From Cercis canadensis (lineage: Eukaryota > Streptophyta > Magnoliopsida > Fabales > Fabaceae): a stretch of DNA of 64,000 nucleotides. The notes below the pieces were generated by a model, which was not told the origin of the DNA, searched no databases, and saw only the letters and a program-made list of their open reading frames with translations. Below, one piece after another: positions 11,880 through 24,300 of this stretch. The translations under genes were made by a program, and so were the position numbers. How positions within the stretch are numbered: the stretch's first letter is position 1; each line of letters starts with the position of its first letter. Location: positions 111,893 through 175,892 of the forward strand of contig QAOA01000636.1 in NCBI GenBank assembly GCA_003255065.1, in the 5' to 3' direction.

Positions 11880-13479
11880 GAGAATGAGATTCCAAGGACT
11901 ACATATATCAAGCAATTGTCTGATTAGATACAGGATCAGAATAACAAACTAATTTCAAATAAGCAATAAAGAATAAAATGAAGGATAAAGAGGACCCCTC
12001 ACCAATATTTGATCAGATATTGGATCTGACATTATATTTGCAAATTGCAATGTCTGAAATTCCATAAAGAAACATAGAGAAACCCTAAAAATCAGAGAGA
12101 ATATAATTGATAAAGAAAAAGAGAAATATTTTTAAAAAATGATCAAGAAAGATCAATACACAACATCATAAATTTCTTACAGCGTAACCAAAGAAGAAGT
12201 CATCATCCCATTGCCTTTGGAGCCTTGAAAATTGCCTACAAACGATTCAACATATGATAAAGGAGTAACCGAGGCAGCTTGCCAAAATAAAAGAGATGAA
12301 AGAGGAAAATAAGAAAGATCAAAATAAGGTATAGCAGCAAAAGTGGATTTAACTATAAAGCAAGATGTTCTCTTGGTACTTCAGTTGATATAATTGCAAG
12401 ATGACTCATTTTGTATTGAAATCTACTTCCAAAAGTCAAATCCTAAATGTCATACCATAAAACTTGTATATATTGTAGTATTTTGGACTATGGAAAGGAA
12501 AAAAAGGATGAATATAATCAGCCAACTACTAGTAGAACTTTGATGATCTTTCATATGAGCAATAATTTAGCATGTTCTGCATATAATGCACACACAAATG
12601 TATTTATGCATACACTTATATGCATGGATGTGTGTGTTTTTATTACAGGATGTGCTTGTATACCTAAAGCAGTGTTCAAAAATTCAGAACTGGATTACAT
12701 TTAATATGCATTAGAATCTTATTTGAGAGTAATTAGAAAGTATAAATACCTAAAAAGAAGTTCAATTTAGATATCCTCTCTTCTAGAGGTGCTATGCAAC
12801 TCATTCCATGCATTTCTTTTTCTTGTTTCTATCATTAGGCTACACCAAGAATGTAGTAGAAAGTATGAGATTTTCAATTCAAGTTTCAGAAATTTTTCTC
12901 GTTTTAATCTCAAGTATACATTGTGGTCCCAATAATCATAATAGGAATTGCTAAAGTTTAGAATGCATAGCACCTATCTAAAGTTTAGAATTGCTAAAGT
13001 CAAAACCATCATATCAACTTTCTATTATGATTTCACCACAGTCCAGATGTTTAATTAGCATAAACAATCTCCTCTTGGATGTACAGAAAAATTTGAAGGA
13101 TGAACATTAAGAAAGCAGCAAGACAATTTTATCATTGATGTGCACCAAAATTTCTTTAAATGTAGTGCAAGTGAAAATGTCTTTGAAGCATAGCATCACA
13201 AATAATGCAAGATGTAACATACCATATGCAAAAGAGTTTCAAGCCTTAAACACAACTCACCATTACCATTAGCCGGCAAGAACAGCACCATGAAAGATCA
13301 AATGACTTGACTACATGTACCAAAAAGGTCAGGTCTAGATTTATAAGTTGTCAAGCTGTTACTAAAATTGGTTTGCAATATCATAATTCTGTAAGTTAAA
13401 TATCACTAGCAAAATGAATATTGGCAGGAAAATAGTAAAATATTGGAGATTCTCCATGAAAGGTCTTAGAGAAAGTAAT
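11880..13479. other. Non-coding tract with duplicated segments
   Basis: No supported gene. The tract holds the second copies of the local duplications described for 9-10.8 kb. It also holds a short inverted repeat, AGGTGCTATGCA (about 12786-12797) and TGCATAGCACCT (about 12962-12973), that could delimit a roughly 190-bp insertion absent from the 9.7-kb copy. Confidence 0.4.
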
Positions 13480-16423
13480 TGTAAACATTGTATTTTGTTT
13501 AAGTGTTTTTGTAAAACTAAAAAAAAAAAANAAAAAAAAAAAAAAGAATGATAATTTTTGAAAAAAGATGAAAGCTCTTAATTTTTTATTTTTTTTTATT
13601 TGGGCCTTTGTAATAAAGCAAAACATAATCTTATTACCTTAGCCTAATCTATTGTTAATCTAGCTCATTTTTTTTTATCTAGCCTATTTGGCCCATCAAT
13701 TAGTATTTAGATTTTTGCAAATAGTAAATAAACAAAAAAAGAAAGAAGAAATTATGTTAATAGATTTTTGCATCACTAGATTTAGGAGGACTAATGAGGG
13801 AACAAAGAATGGATTTCCCTCCTTCCCTATTGGCCCAAGTTGATGTACCTTATCTCTATTAAATAAATAAGTAATTAAAATAAGAATAAAAGCAAAATAA
13901 AACTAGGGGATCAGCAAAGAAAGAAAAAGAAGGAGAGAAAGAGAAGGGGCTAAAGAGAGCAAAAGGAAAAAAGGGAAGAAGAAAGGGAGAGAGCCAAAGA
14001 GAGAAGAAGGTTTAAATCTCCATCAAATTTATTCTACAAAGGGTAATCTCTACTCTAGTTCTTCCATCTTTATTGCTGAATTTTGGATTCATGGTGAATA
14101 ATTTATCTATTTGTTGCTATGTATAAATGAATATGCAAAATTTCTTGATCATAGTATAGTTTGATAGAGTTTGAGATTGATTATTATGGTTCTAGGGTAC
14201 CCATGGTGTTGGATTCCTAAATTTAAGTTCAAATTCTGATGTTGATATAGAAATAATTTTGATTTTGGGACTTTGAGTTGTCTCCTTGATTGATAATACT
14301 TGGTTTGGTTGTGAATTGAGCATTTTTGGATTTGTCAGTCTTCTCTAACAACTCTCCGTTTTTATTTTCTAAATGGAGCTACAGATCTCTAATTTTAGTG
14401 ATTCTTGATTTGTTAGAACTAAGAGACATGTGCCTCATTTGTGTAAAATTTTCATGGTCAAATTCTCTTTCTCCTAGTCTCGGTGTTTATTTGAATTTGA
14501 TTATTTTTTTGATATTTCGGGGTTGTCAGTCTTCTCTGGCAACTCTCCATTTTTATTTTCTAGATAGAGCTACAAAGCTCCAATTTGAGTGATTCTTGCT
14601 TTGTTAGAATCAATAAGCATGTTTCTACTATGTGTAAAAATTTCATGGTCAGATTCTCTTTCCCCTAGTCCTAGGTTTTCTTTAAATTTGATTATTTTTT
14701 TGCTATTTTCGGTCTGTCAATCTTCTCTGTCAATTCTTGGTTTTGATTTTCTAGGTGGTGCTACGAAGCTCCAATTTAAGTTATTTTTGATTTGTTAAAA
14801 CTATGAGACGTGTGCCTCCTGTGTGTAAAAACTAAATTCCTTTTCCCATGTTCTCAGTTTTCATTTAAAATTGGATATTTTTTGGTATTGTTAGGTTGTC
14901 AGTTGTCTCAGGCAGCATTCAATTTTTTTTTTGTCTAATTTGAGCTACAGAGCTTCATTTTAAGTGATTCTTGTCTTATTAAAACCATGAGACATGTGTC
15001 GTTGTTATATAAAAATTTCAGATTAAAATTCCTTAGAATGCATTCACAGTATTTGTCTAAAGTTGGCTATGCTTTCTGCTATGTTATGAGATTATTTTAG
15101 ACATTGTTTTGCCTACTTTGGGTACTGTTTTGGGACTATTTTACTTGTATTTTATTGCTGTTTGAGAGGCATTTTTGAAGGTTGATTAGGAATTGTGTTA
15201 AAGTTTCTTGTACATCATTGTCTTACATCATTTTGAAGTCTTTTCATACATCACTTTGCTTTGCTTGTTTGTGAATCCTTTTGGTTGTCCATGGTAGAAC
15301 AATTTCTTATATGTTTCTTGAATTAATGCTTTTTCCTTAGCCCTATGAGCTCATTTGATAATTGTTGCCAATAATGTTTGTGAGTTAGGTTTTAAGTGAC
15401 GACAAGCAAAAAAGCTCGATGACAGAGTAAGGCAAAGCTAGAATTAAGAAGACCTTCATCTTTATTTTGTTTTATAAATTCCCTTTCCTTGTACAATATT
15501 GTAAACCCATACATTTTTGCATTTCATTTAGGTTTTAATTGTATTCGATGTAATATCAACAGACCCTTACTTATCATGAAAGAATAGGGCGATCCATCTG
15601 CATATTAAGTAACCCACTCTATCGTTCCTAGATAAAGATAGGCTCCACCCCAGACAGCACAATATGCTTGTTTGTGGATTCTTTTGGTTGTCCATGGTAT
15701 AACAATTTCTTATATGTTTTTTGAATTAATGTTGTTTCCTCAGCCCTATGAGCTCATTTGATAATTGTTACCAATAATGTTTCTAAGTTAAGTTATAAGT
15801 GACAACAAGCAAGAAAACTCGATGATGGAGTAAGGCAGAGCTAGAATTAAGAAGACCTTCATCTTTATTTTGGTCTATAAATTCCTTTTCCTTGTACAAT
15901 ATTGTAAACTCATACATTTTTGCATTTCATTTAGGTTTTAATTGTATTAGATGTAATATCAACAGGCTCCTTACTTATCTTGAAAGAATAGGGCGCTCTA
16001 TCTACATATTAGGTGACCCACTCTATCGTTACAATACAATATGCGAACGGGTAGAATGATTTAGAGCATGTTAGTTGCATGCATTTCATGTTTAAATTTA
16101 CTGTCAAAATTCTTATTCACTTGTGTATTATTTGAGGGATGAATAAAATACATTTTTTATTATCTTATACTTGCACAATTAATTTTAAATAACTGTCTTT
16201 TAGACGGGTATTATGAAGTGTCTAACATCTTCCCCACACACAATTAGACTCACTAACCTTCTCTTGTTCGTAGACCATTTTTAAAATTCAAATTTTTTTT
16301 TTTCAATTATTCTCTATTTTCTTAATACAATTAGTGATAACTACAAGTTTTTTTAAAAAAAAACTAATTTTTTTAAAAAAGTTCATCATCCGCATCGTAG
16401 CAACTTTTAGATACATTATGACA
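13480..16423 (+). mobile_element. Solo LTR of a large gypsy-type element, family 1 copy a
   Basis: The segment begins TGTAAACATTGTATTTTG and ends ATACATTATGACA, i.e. TG...CA. It is flanked by near-identical 5-bp sequences GTAAT (13475-13479) and ATAAT (16424-16428). No internal retroelement sequence adjoins either end, so it is a solo LTR of 2,944 bp. It carries four or five copies of a roughly 190-bp internal repeat containing GCTACAGAGCTCC-like and TAGAACTAAGAGACATGTG-like motifs. It also has a 3' zone with AGACGGGTATTATGAAGTG. The same family recurs at 39237-41900 (minus) and 42144-44924 (plus). Confidence 0.82.
15258..16050 (+). repeat. Tandem duplication inside the solo LTR
   Basis: A roughly 400-bp block is present twice, at about 15258-15655 and 15664-16050. 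Shared strings include TGGTTGTCCATGGTA, GAGCTCATTTGATAATTGTT and AGAAGACCTTCATCTTTATT. The related solo LTRs elsewhere in the window have this block once, so the duplication is specific to this copy. Confidence 0.75.
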
Positions 16424-17400
16424 ATAATCATAATTTTTTTAACTCATTAGAGAAAGTCATTTAAGGGTATTTTCAAGACATTATAGTAAAAATATAGTTT
16501 AATCGCTCCCACTTGAATGCAAGTAGTGGCTTACTAAGATCTCACCCTCATTGACCATCAACGAACATGGCAAGTAGCATACTAGCTCTTTCTACATTAT
16601 TAAACAGAAAAAATGTAAATGTTAACGAATAAATTTGACCAAGAAACCCTCTTTTGAGTTTATAATTTTATAAAATGTTAATGAGAAAAAATGTGTTGAT
16701 ACCTATGGAGATTTCACAATTCCTAACCAAAGAAATATATCCAAGAGAAAACCTCAACATTTTCCAACGATACTGTCCTTCTTGAGGTTATAAGTAATTC
16801 CCTACCAAATAAAATCATATCCAAGAATAATCCTTGCATTAAAACCTATATAACAAAGATTTAGTCTGCAACTACCATGAAAATATACGACGATGTATAA
16901 AAGCATAACTCAAATGATATATTGTGATTTATTATATAGGACCATTTACAAAAATGAGAAACTTATAGCTTGGCTGCATCCCAAAGTAATAAGGAGACCA
17001 CATCTCTGAACATGTTCCCCTTATTCATAGGCTAATTACGAATGCAATCTTGTATTCCAATTTCCAAGAACACAAGTTTATATGTAACAGATGCCATTTT
17101 ATGAAATATCAATATAAGAGATAATTAGAAGAAAAAAAAACAATTATTCCATAATCACACAGACAAAGCATGTACCATTCTCTATAGGATTAACGTGCAC
17201 TACCTGACTTCCTCTTTATTCCTGTTCCTCTAGCATCATCCATCTATTTCACCACCGAGATAGAGTAGAATTAAGCTATGTTAAATAAAACCCAAAATGA
17301 TAAGCTCATAACTGGAAAATGATATAAAATTCAATTAAAAAGAAATAGTAAGAACAGGTTAGTTGTTCCTTGTGGAGAAGATGGCCTTGTGGGAATGGGT
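16424..17400. other. AT-rich stretch, no gene seen
   Basis: Nothing recognisable on either strand; low-complexity T- and A-rich sequence with short open frames only. Confidence 0.45.
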
Positions 17401-17420
17401 CCAGTGAACTGGGACTATGT

Positions 17421-17487
17421 GGCAATCTTCTTCATTTCAGCAGACTTAGCAGCAGCAGCAACAATAAGCATTATTTCTTGCACCTGT
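17421..17487 (-). pseudogene. Unrecognised exon-like segment
   Basis: On the minus strand, after a pyrimidine-containing TTACTAACAG acceptor, the sequence reads VQEIMLIVAAAAKSAEMKKI and stops shortly after at 17421. The alanine-rich stretch is not part of any alpha-galactosidase, although it lies just downstream of that fragment. It may be the terminal exon of another captured gene or a chance frame. Confidence 0.25.
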
Positions 17488-17539
17488 TAGTAAATAAGAG
17501 AGAGTAAATATATGAGTTGGATCATACTATAACATAAAA

Positions 17540-18167
17540 GGCAAAGAGTTGGTATGAACTACAATTGCTGCAAGAGCTTTGATTCCTGATGGAAAAGCCT
17601 TTGGGTCAGGGACCAGTTGGCCCTGCACAACCAAACAAAACACAGTGAGGAGTAAAATATATTTATTGAGACTTACTGTTAAGTGTTTATATCAGCTCTA
17701 AGCTTCAGACATGGTGTGTGTACATCATTTGCTTGCTTAATTTACCGTTAGAAACAGCAGCACAATAAAATTACAAAGAAAATCAATACCACTCATAAGC
17801 TTTAACACAACCATTTCTAACTATTTATATCACTTCTAATCTTTACCACATAACCAAGACATGTGAAATCCCAGTTGAAAGTAAAAGTAGAGAACATTCA
17901 AAGCTAATTAGTATGCTGTGATAAGAGAAAGATGATGGTCCTAGAGATCAATCTCATTGATTCAATGTTACTTCAAAGGAACAGGATTCAGCTGACCTTA
18001 GATTTCTTGTCACAGTAGACCAGCAATCATCTGCACTTGTTGATATTAAGTTAGTACAAAAATGACAAACTACTGCTAAAATGTTCACCTTTAACATACA
18101 ATTATAGTACCTATGTAAACGTACACATAACCTAAATCAGCCAATCCCGTCGACATAAGTGCATCAT
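17540..18167 (-). pseudogene. Alpha-galactosidase (GH27) three-exon fragment
   Basis: Three minus-strand exons with canonical borders match the N-terminal catalytic part of plant alpha-galactosidase, an enzyme that removes terminal alpha-galactose from galacto-oligosaccharides. Exon at 18167-18111 reads DALMSTGLADLGYVYVYI (family: DALVSTGLAxLGYxYVNID). Exon at 18030-17997 reads DDCWSTVTRNL (family DDCW motif). Exon from 17622 reads GQLVPDPKAFPSGIKALA. Introns are about 80 and 374 bp, with GT and AG ends kept. One base is missing at the end of the second exon relative to the family's NLK codons, and the third exon runs to a stop near 17527, so the product would be non-functional. Exons encoding the signal peptide, the MGWNSW region and the catalytic aspartates further on were not found. 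It is a genomic fragment rather than a processed copy. Confidence 0.8.
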
Positions 18168-19020
18168 CTGGAAGAATAAAATATATATCAGTACTGCTAG
18201 ACATAAACCATTCAGGAAAGAACAACATTATCACTTTATCTGTAAGAAGATCAATCATAGTGCTTGCAGTGAAACAACATACTAAGCATCTTACTCAACA
18301 ATGCCATTAGACTATCAAACAAAAAATATGTCAACTGCTAGATTTTTCCTTTACTTTAGCAGTGATACCAGAATCTCACAAAACACCAAACATCACCTTA
18401 TTTAACAATGCCTTTGAAAATATCATAGGAAACGGTCTCATAAAGTATGTCTATTGCTAGATTCAAGCTTTATATGAACAGTCCAAGCAAACACAGTAAG
18501 CAATAAAAGGGAAGGAAGGAGGGCCTGTGCATGTTATTGCACTTGTACAGCCATCAGCAACTTGAGACTTACTGAGTAAGGAGTAAAACATATTTACTGA
18601 CTAAGGAAACAGCCATCAGTTGACTGTGCACAATCAAACAAAAGAGGATGGTGAATCTCTCTTTGACCTTCTATCAAACACCTTATGTGCAGCATATATG
18701 AACTAAAAATCCAGGAGACTAAAACTTATTCACATACATACAGCAAAAATTTTAACTGGCCTGTAGCTTAAACCAGAGAGAAAAACACAAACTTAAAGCA
18801 GAGCTGCTCAAATGATGAACATAGGAGAAAACCAAACTACAATAACCTCTGCCCAAAAACTCATCCTCTGTAATAGTAATACTAAACTTTTTTTTTTTCA
18901 ATTTTTGGAACTTGCAGAGAGATAAGAGAATTGGTATCAGAGAAAGAAGCAAAGAGAAGGAAACGGTTATCAGCCTCCTTCATGAGATAATAGAACCGTA
19001 TTCAAATTGACAGAGTTGCA
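18168..19020. other. Intron-like spacer, no gene seen
   Basis: No coding signature recognised between the alpha-galactosidase fragment and the unnamed exons above 19 kb. Composition resembles plant introns. Confidence 0.35.
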
Positions 19021-19236
19021 GGGCATGCAGCTTACCAGTACATTTTTCCAAGATAGAAAACCATAGAAACCTGGTAAACAAAAATAGGAAGTGAAGTATT
19101 TGATGCAGGAAAAAAATCCAATCCAACTTCTAAAAGAGAATGCATTCCTTTTCCTGTGAAATCAATGAGAGTATTAATACAATATATTTCCTTCTTACCT
19201 CTATGTTGTAAAGTGGAGTGCCTTTATATTTGGTAC

Positions 19237-19759
19237 CTTAGATAACTCCTTGCAGCAGTCTATATACATTTTTATTAGTCGCTTTGGAACCCATCCTGTA
19301 AAGGAAAAAAATCAGTTACATGTCTCACTTGGATATAGGTAGTGGAAAAGCTGAAATAGATATTAATATTTAATACAGCTCCAATACAGAATAAGCCTAT
19401 GACTTCTGATTTACTTTATGACCCATGCATCTCACTGCTTCTGCTGTCCAATTAATATGCTTTGCAAGGTCAATGTACATCAGATAATAATGAGCTTTAT
19501 GAAATTTTATCCATAGATAACCATATTATTTCAACTGGTCTCAAGGTCCAGGAAGAATTCAAATTCAGTATACAAGGATTAATGATTGAGAAAGCAAGTA
19601 CATGGTAGAAATGATTGCGTGGTGATATCACTAAATGAACATAAAGCAGCTGTATTACATACCATCAATGGAAGCTTTGACCATGGAATTTCCCAGATTT
19701 TCCTTACGATTTTCAACAGTTTCTAGGGATTCTAGATCTCTTACAGCATACTTTAGGTG
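19237..19759 (-). pseudogene. Two spliced exon-like segments of an unknown protein
   Basis: On the minus strand a 97-nt exon (19759-19663, acceptor TATTATTCAG, donor GGTATG) reads HLKYAVRDLESLETVENRKE and on to VKASID. A 59-nt exon (19295-19237, acceptor TTTACAG, donor GTACCA) continues in frame as [20 protein letters not shown]. The frame is continuous across the splice with no stop, which favours real coding origin. A possible third exon reads VSMVFYLGKMY near 19070-19040. The charged first part could form a short helix. I cannot name the family. It lies in the same orientation as the other fragments of this tract. Confidence 0.4.
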
Positions 19760-20879
19760 CTGAATAATAGGCAACAAACCTACTCATAAATTTACATTAG
19801 TACAGTCAAGTAACCTAAAGGAAAAACTGCAAAAAGAAAACAAAAAAGAATCGAAGTGCTGATAAAGTAAATGTAGTAGAATCAGATAATCTAACAGTTG
19901 ATACAACTAAACAATGCTTAGCAGGAAGATATTTAAGCATACAATCAGGTCCTTGATATAGTGTCACAAGTTGGCAAGTGACATCTAAGCAATATGACTA
20001 CTTCCTTTGTCAGCTACTGGTGTCAGAATAAGAAAATTCTATCTAGCTTGGACACAACTTTTTAAATTCTATCTAGCATGGACACAACTCCTATGCTGTT
20101 CAAACATCTCATAATGTATGTCTCATGTTGGTGCTTGAATCCATGCTAAACATAGTTGCCAAAGCACAAACTGTGATCCATGATAAGGTTGAATCATGGC
20201 AGATATAAGTAGCTGAGGCTAATATGTAGGAACCTCAATTATGCAGATGTCACCTGGTGAAAATTTTCTGCTCCTCTATATCTGAGGTAGGCCAATCAAT
20301 AGCCAAACAAAATCTAAATCACCAACTGATCCGGGTAGAATTATTTAGAAGAAAAACTTTTATCTTGCTAGTAATTTAGTGTGATAATTTCTCCCATAGT
20401 ATCTGCTATTTACTAGCATTGTTACGCCAACAAAAAAAATGCCTGCACCATGAGTTATTTGATCACATTTTTTCACATGCAATAGTACATTGATGTCTTG
20501 CTTTATTATAGCAAGCAGCTTTGGTCACCCTTAATATGCAGAGTCAGGATGGACATATCCACTTGTTAATTAAAATTGTATCAAGTTAATTAAAATTGTA
20601 TCAAATCAGCTGCTTCAAAACCCTTCAACCTCCATCCTACCACAGCATTCACAGCATTAAAGCACTAACTGTGAGAACACTTTCACATGTCCCTTTCACA
20701 TCAGTTAACATATGCTTCTAACAGATAATGTGCCAACATGATATGAGAATACTTATCTGTGAGGACCTTGGCCCATGACCCTGAAACCAGACTTCCTATA
20801 ACAGCATTAAAGCACTAACTGAAAGCCACACCAAGAAAATAATATTCACTTGGCTACCAAGTTTATTGCTATCTTTGGT

Positions 20880-20980
20880 TGAGACAGTTCCAGAGCAGAC
20901 ATGCAGCAAGATATACATGAATTTTTGCTGAGACAGTTCCAGAGCAGACATGCAGCAAGATGTACATGAATTTTTGCTGA
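20880..20980. repeat. 50-bp direct tandem duplication
   Basis: The unit TGAGACAGTTCCAGAGCAGA followed by CATGCAGCAAGAT and TACATGAATTTTTGC occurs twice in a row with one difference. A separate 19-bp duplication (TTAATTAAAATTGTATCAA) lies just upstream at about 20565-20605. Confidence 0.85.
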
Positions 20981-21138
20981 ATATCCATTTTGTTTATCCA
21001 TTTATCCAATTAAAGCATCAATTATTTCATCCAACATGAATACTTGCAATTAAATCACCATCATGTATAATAAAATGCTATAGAGCATATGATGTCTTTC
21101 ATTATTTTCATCCTTTTCTAATAATATCTAAACTAATA

Positions 21139-21379
21139 TGTTGGAATCCTAGAAGTTATGGGATTGAATCAGGATTGACAATCAAGGAGAATGATTGACT
21201 TTCCATATATAGCTCATTTAATAGGATAGCTGTAAATCCCTTAGATTAAGCTGTATTTATTTGTAATTTCCTAGATTAGACTATTTCTGATTTTGAGGGA
21301 TTGATTGGTTGTATCAAATCCCTATAAATTCACAGCTCCTTCACCATTTAGGTAAGGAAGCCAATACAGAATTTCTACA
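21139..21379 (+). repeat. Copia 5' LTR
   Basis: A 241-bp LTR, TG...CA, with a likely promoter zone. The stretch CCTATAAATTCACAGC near its 3' part is a plausible TATA region, upstream of the LTR end. Confidence 0.95.
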
Positions 21380-24300
21380 TGGTATCAAAGCACCGATCCA
21401 TGAACATGGAGAATTCTGAAAAAACAACCTCTGAAGTTGTATCCTCCATGGCAAACCCTTCGGTGAGTGAGAGTTCCTCTCTTATGAGCTCCTCACTTAT
21501 CATCACCAACCACAAGTTAGATGGTAAAAATTTCCTCCACTGGTCTCAATCTGTTCTTATGGTGATTAGAGGCCGTGGAAAAATGGGCTACCTCACTGGA
21601 GAAGCCAGCAAGCCCAAAATTGATGATCCCACTTATGCAATGTGGGAACTCAACAATTCCATTGTGATGTCATGGCTCATCAATTCGATGGAGCCTCACA
21701 TCAGTAGAACCTACCTTCTTTTCAAGACAGCAAAAGCCATATGGAATGCTGTCAAGGAAAACTACTCTGATCTAGAGAATGCCTCCCAAGTTTTTGAGAT
21801 CAAGATTAAACTCAAAGACACTCGGCGGGGCAACCTTGATGTCACCAGCTACTATAACTCTCTAAAGGTATTATGGCAGGAGCTGGATCTGTTTTATGAA
21901 GCAGATTGGGGAGATGTTGATGATCACATCAAGTTCAAAGCTCACCTTGATAAGGAACGCTTGTATGAGTTCCTAGCAGGTCTGCATAAGGATTTGGATG
22001 AGGTTCGTGGCAGAATCTTAGGGAGAAGACCTCTGCCTGCCATTGGAGAGGCATTTGCTGAGGTTAGGCGTGAAGAAAACAGAAGAAGGGTGATGTTAGG
22101 AGACAAGGATCCTAAAACTGGCCAAATAGAGGGTTCTGCCCTTTACACCAGAGGTTTTTCAGAGTCTAAATTCAAGATAGACAATGAAAACAAACAGAAA
22201 AAATATGGAGAAAGACCTGTATGCAGCCACTGCAAGAAGACTGGACATACCCGAGACACTTGTTTCCAACTCCATGGTGTTCCACCAGGTTGGAAGCCAA
22301 GGAACAAGAGAGAAGGGAAAGCTCATCAAGTTACCTATGAAGAATCCAGTGGAGAGGATGTTGCTAATGTTCAGTTAACAAAGTCGCAGTTGGAGGTTCT
22401 ACACCAGATCCTTGGCCATTCCTCATCTCCTATGTGCACCTTAGCTCTAAAAGGTACTGCTAATTCTGTTTCTACCCCTGACCTAGAACAATCAGCTCCT
22501 TGGATATTTGATTCAGGAGCCTCAGATCATATGACAGGTAACTCATCTCTATTTTCTGCTTATACCCCTTGCAAACATGATTTTCGGGTAAGAGTAGCAG
22601 ATGGTACCAGATCCCCTGTTGCTGGTTTTGGGACAATTAAATTGACTGATAATCTTGTTCTCAAATCTGTTCTCCATGTCCCAAACCTGTCTTGTAACCT
22701 AATATCCATTAGCAAACTGACTAGGGATACTAAATGCCGTGTTAATTTCACCTCTAATTGCTGTGTTATACAGGAGCAGATCTCGGGGAAGATGATTGGC
22801 AGTGCTAGTATGGCTGATGGACTCTACTTTTGGAACAAGCATGCTTCTTTGAATAAACAAGCATTGACCGTCAATGTGTCCAATGTCTCTAATTCTAGTC
22901 AAATTATGATGTGGCATCGTAGGTTAGGTCACCCCAACTTCTTGTATCTCAAAAGTTTGTTTCCAAACTTATTTATTAATGAGAATCCTAGTTCTTTTTC
23001 TTGTGAGATTTGTCAATTAGCAAAAAATACCCGAGCATCCTATGCTGCAAAACCCTACATTGCTTCTCGCCCATTTGCACTCATTCATAGTGATATTTGG
23101 GGAGCCTCCCGAGTTAAAAATATTTCAGGTGCTAGGTGGTTTATCACCTTTATAGATGATCACACACGGGTATGCTGGGTATATCTCCTAAGGGAAAAAT
23201 CTGAAGCCTCTCACACCTTCAAAAACTTCCACTCTATGGTCCAAAATCAGTTCCACACCAATATTCAAACCTTAAGGACTGATAATGGCAGGGAGTATTT
23301 TAATTCTGTCTTAGGGGAATATCTTACATCCCATGGTATAATTCATGAGAGTTCTTGTGCCCATACCCCCCAACAAAATGGGATTTCTGAGAGAAAAAAC
23401 CGCCACCTCCTAGAAGTCACTAGGTCCCTTATGTTTACCATGAATGTACCAAACTATCTATGGGGAGAGGCAGTTTTAACTGCAGCCTATCTCATAAACC
23501 GAATGCCATCCAAAGTTCTTAACCTTCATACACCACTCTCGGTTTTCCAAAAGAACTTTCCTCACTATAGGTTTTCCTCTCTAACTCCAAAAATATTTGG
23601 GTGTAAGGCCTTTGTTCACTCTCATTTTCCCGGACTGTCTAAACTTGATCCTAGGGCACATAGGTGTGTGTTTGTTGGGTACTCACCTACTCAAAAGGGA
23701 TATAAATGCTATTCTCCCACTCTCAAACGCCTATTTGTGTCCAAAGATGTCTCCTTTTTTGAAACTGACCCTTACTTTCCCCCCTCTCAACTTCCGGGGG
23801 AGAATATAGGTGAAGTTGAGTGTAGGGAAATCAATTTTGAACCTGAATCTACACCTACTGATCCTGTACAGACAGAACTGAAATCTGGACCTATAACCCT
23901 GCATTCTGACCCTACACCCTTACCTATCTCATACCCAAGTGTGGATCCCATGCCTCCTAAAAATAGTCAACCAGAACCTGAACCTGTGACAATACCAGAA
24001 CCAGAACCTGAACCTGTGACAATACCAGAAACTGAACAACCAAAAATGCTTGTTTATTCAAGAAGGAATCCTTCTTCAAAGGGAGATAAGTTAGACAAAC
24101 AGCAAGGCCAAGAATCTGAGCCAAATATTTGCTCCAGCAGCACTAAGAGTCCTGCCAAACCAGCTCAGAACTATACAGAGCCACAGCAGAACCTTGAAGA
24201 CTTCCCAATTGCCATTAGAAAAGGGGTAAGAACATGTACAAAACATCCTATCTCTAAATTTGTTTCATTGGAAAATTTATCCCCTAGATTTCGTGCCTTT

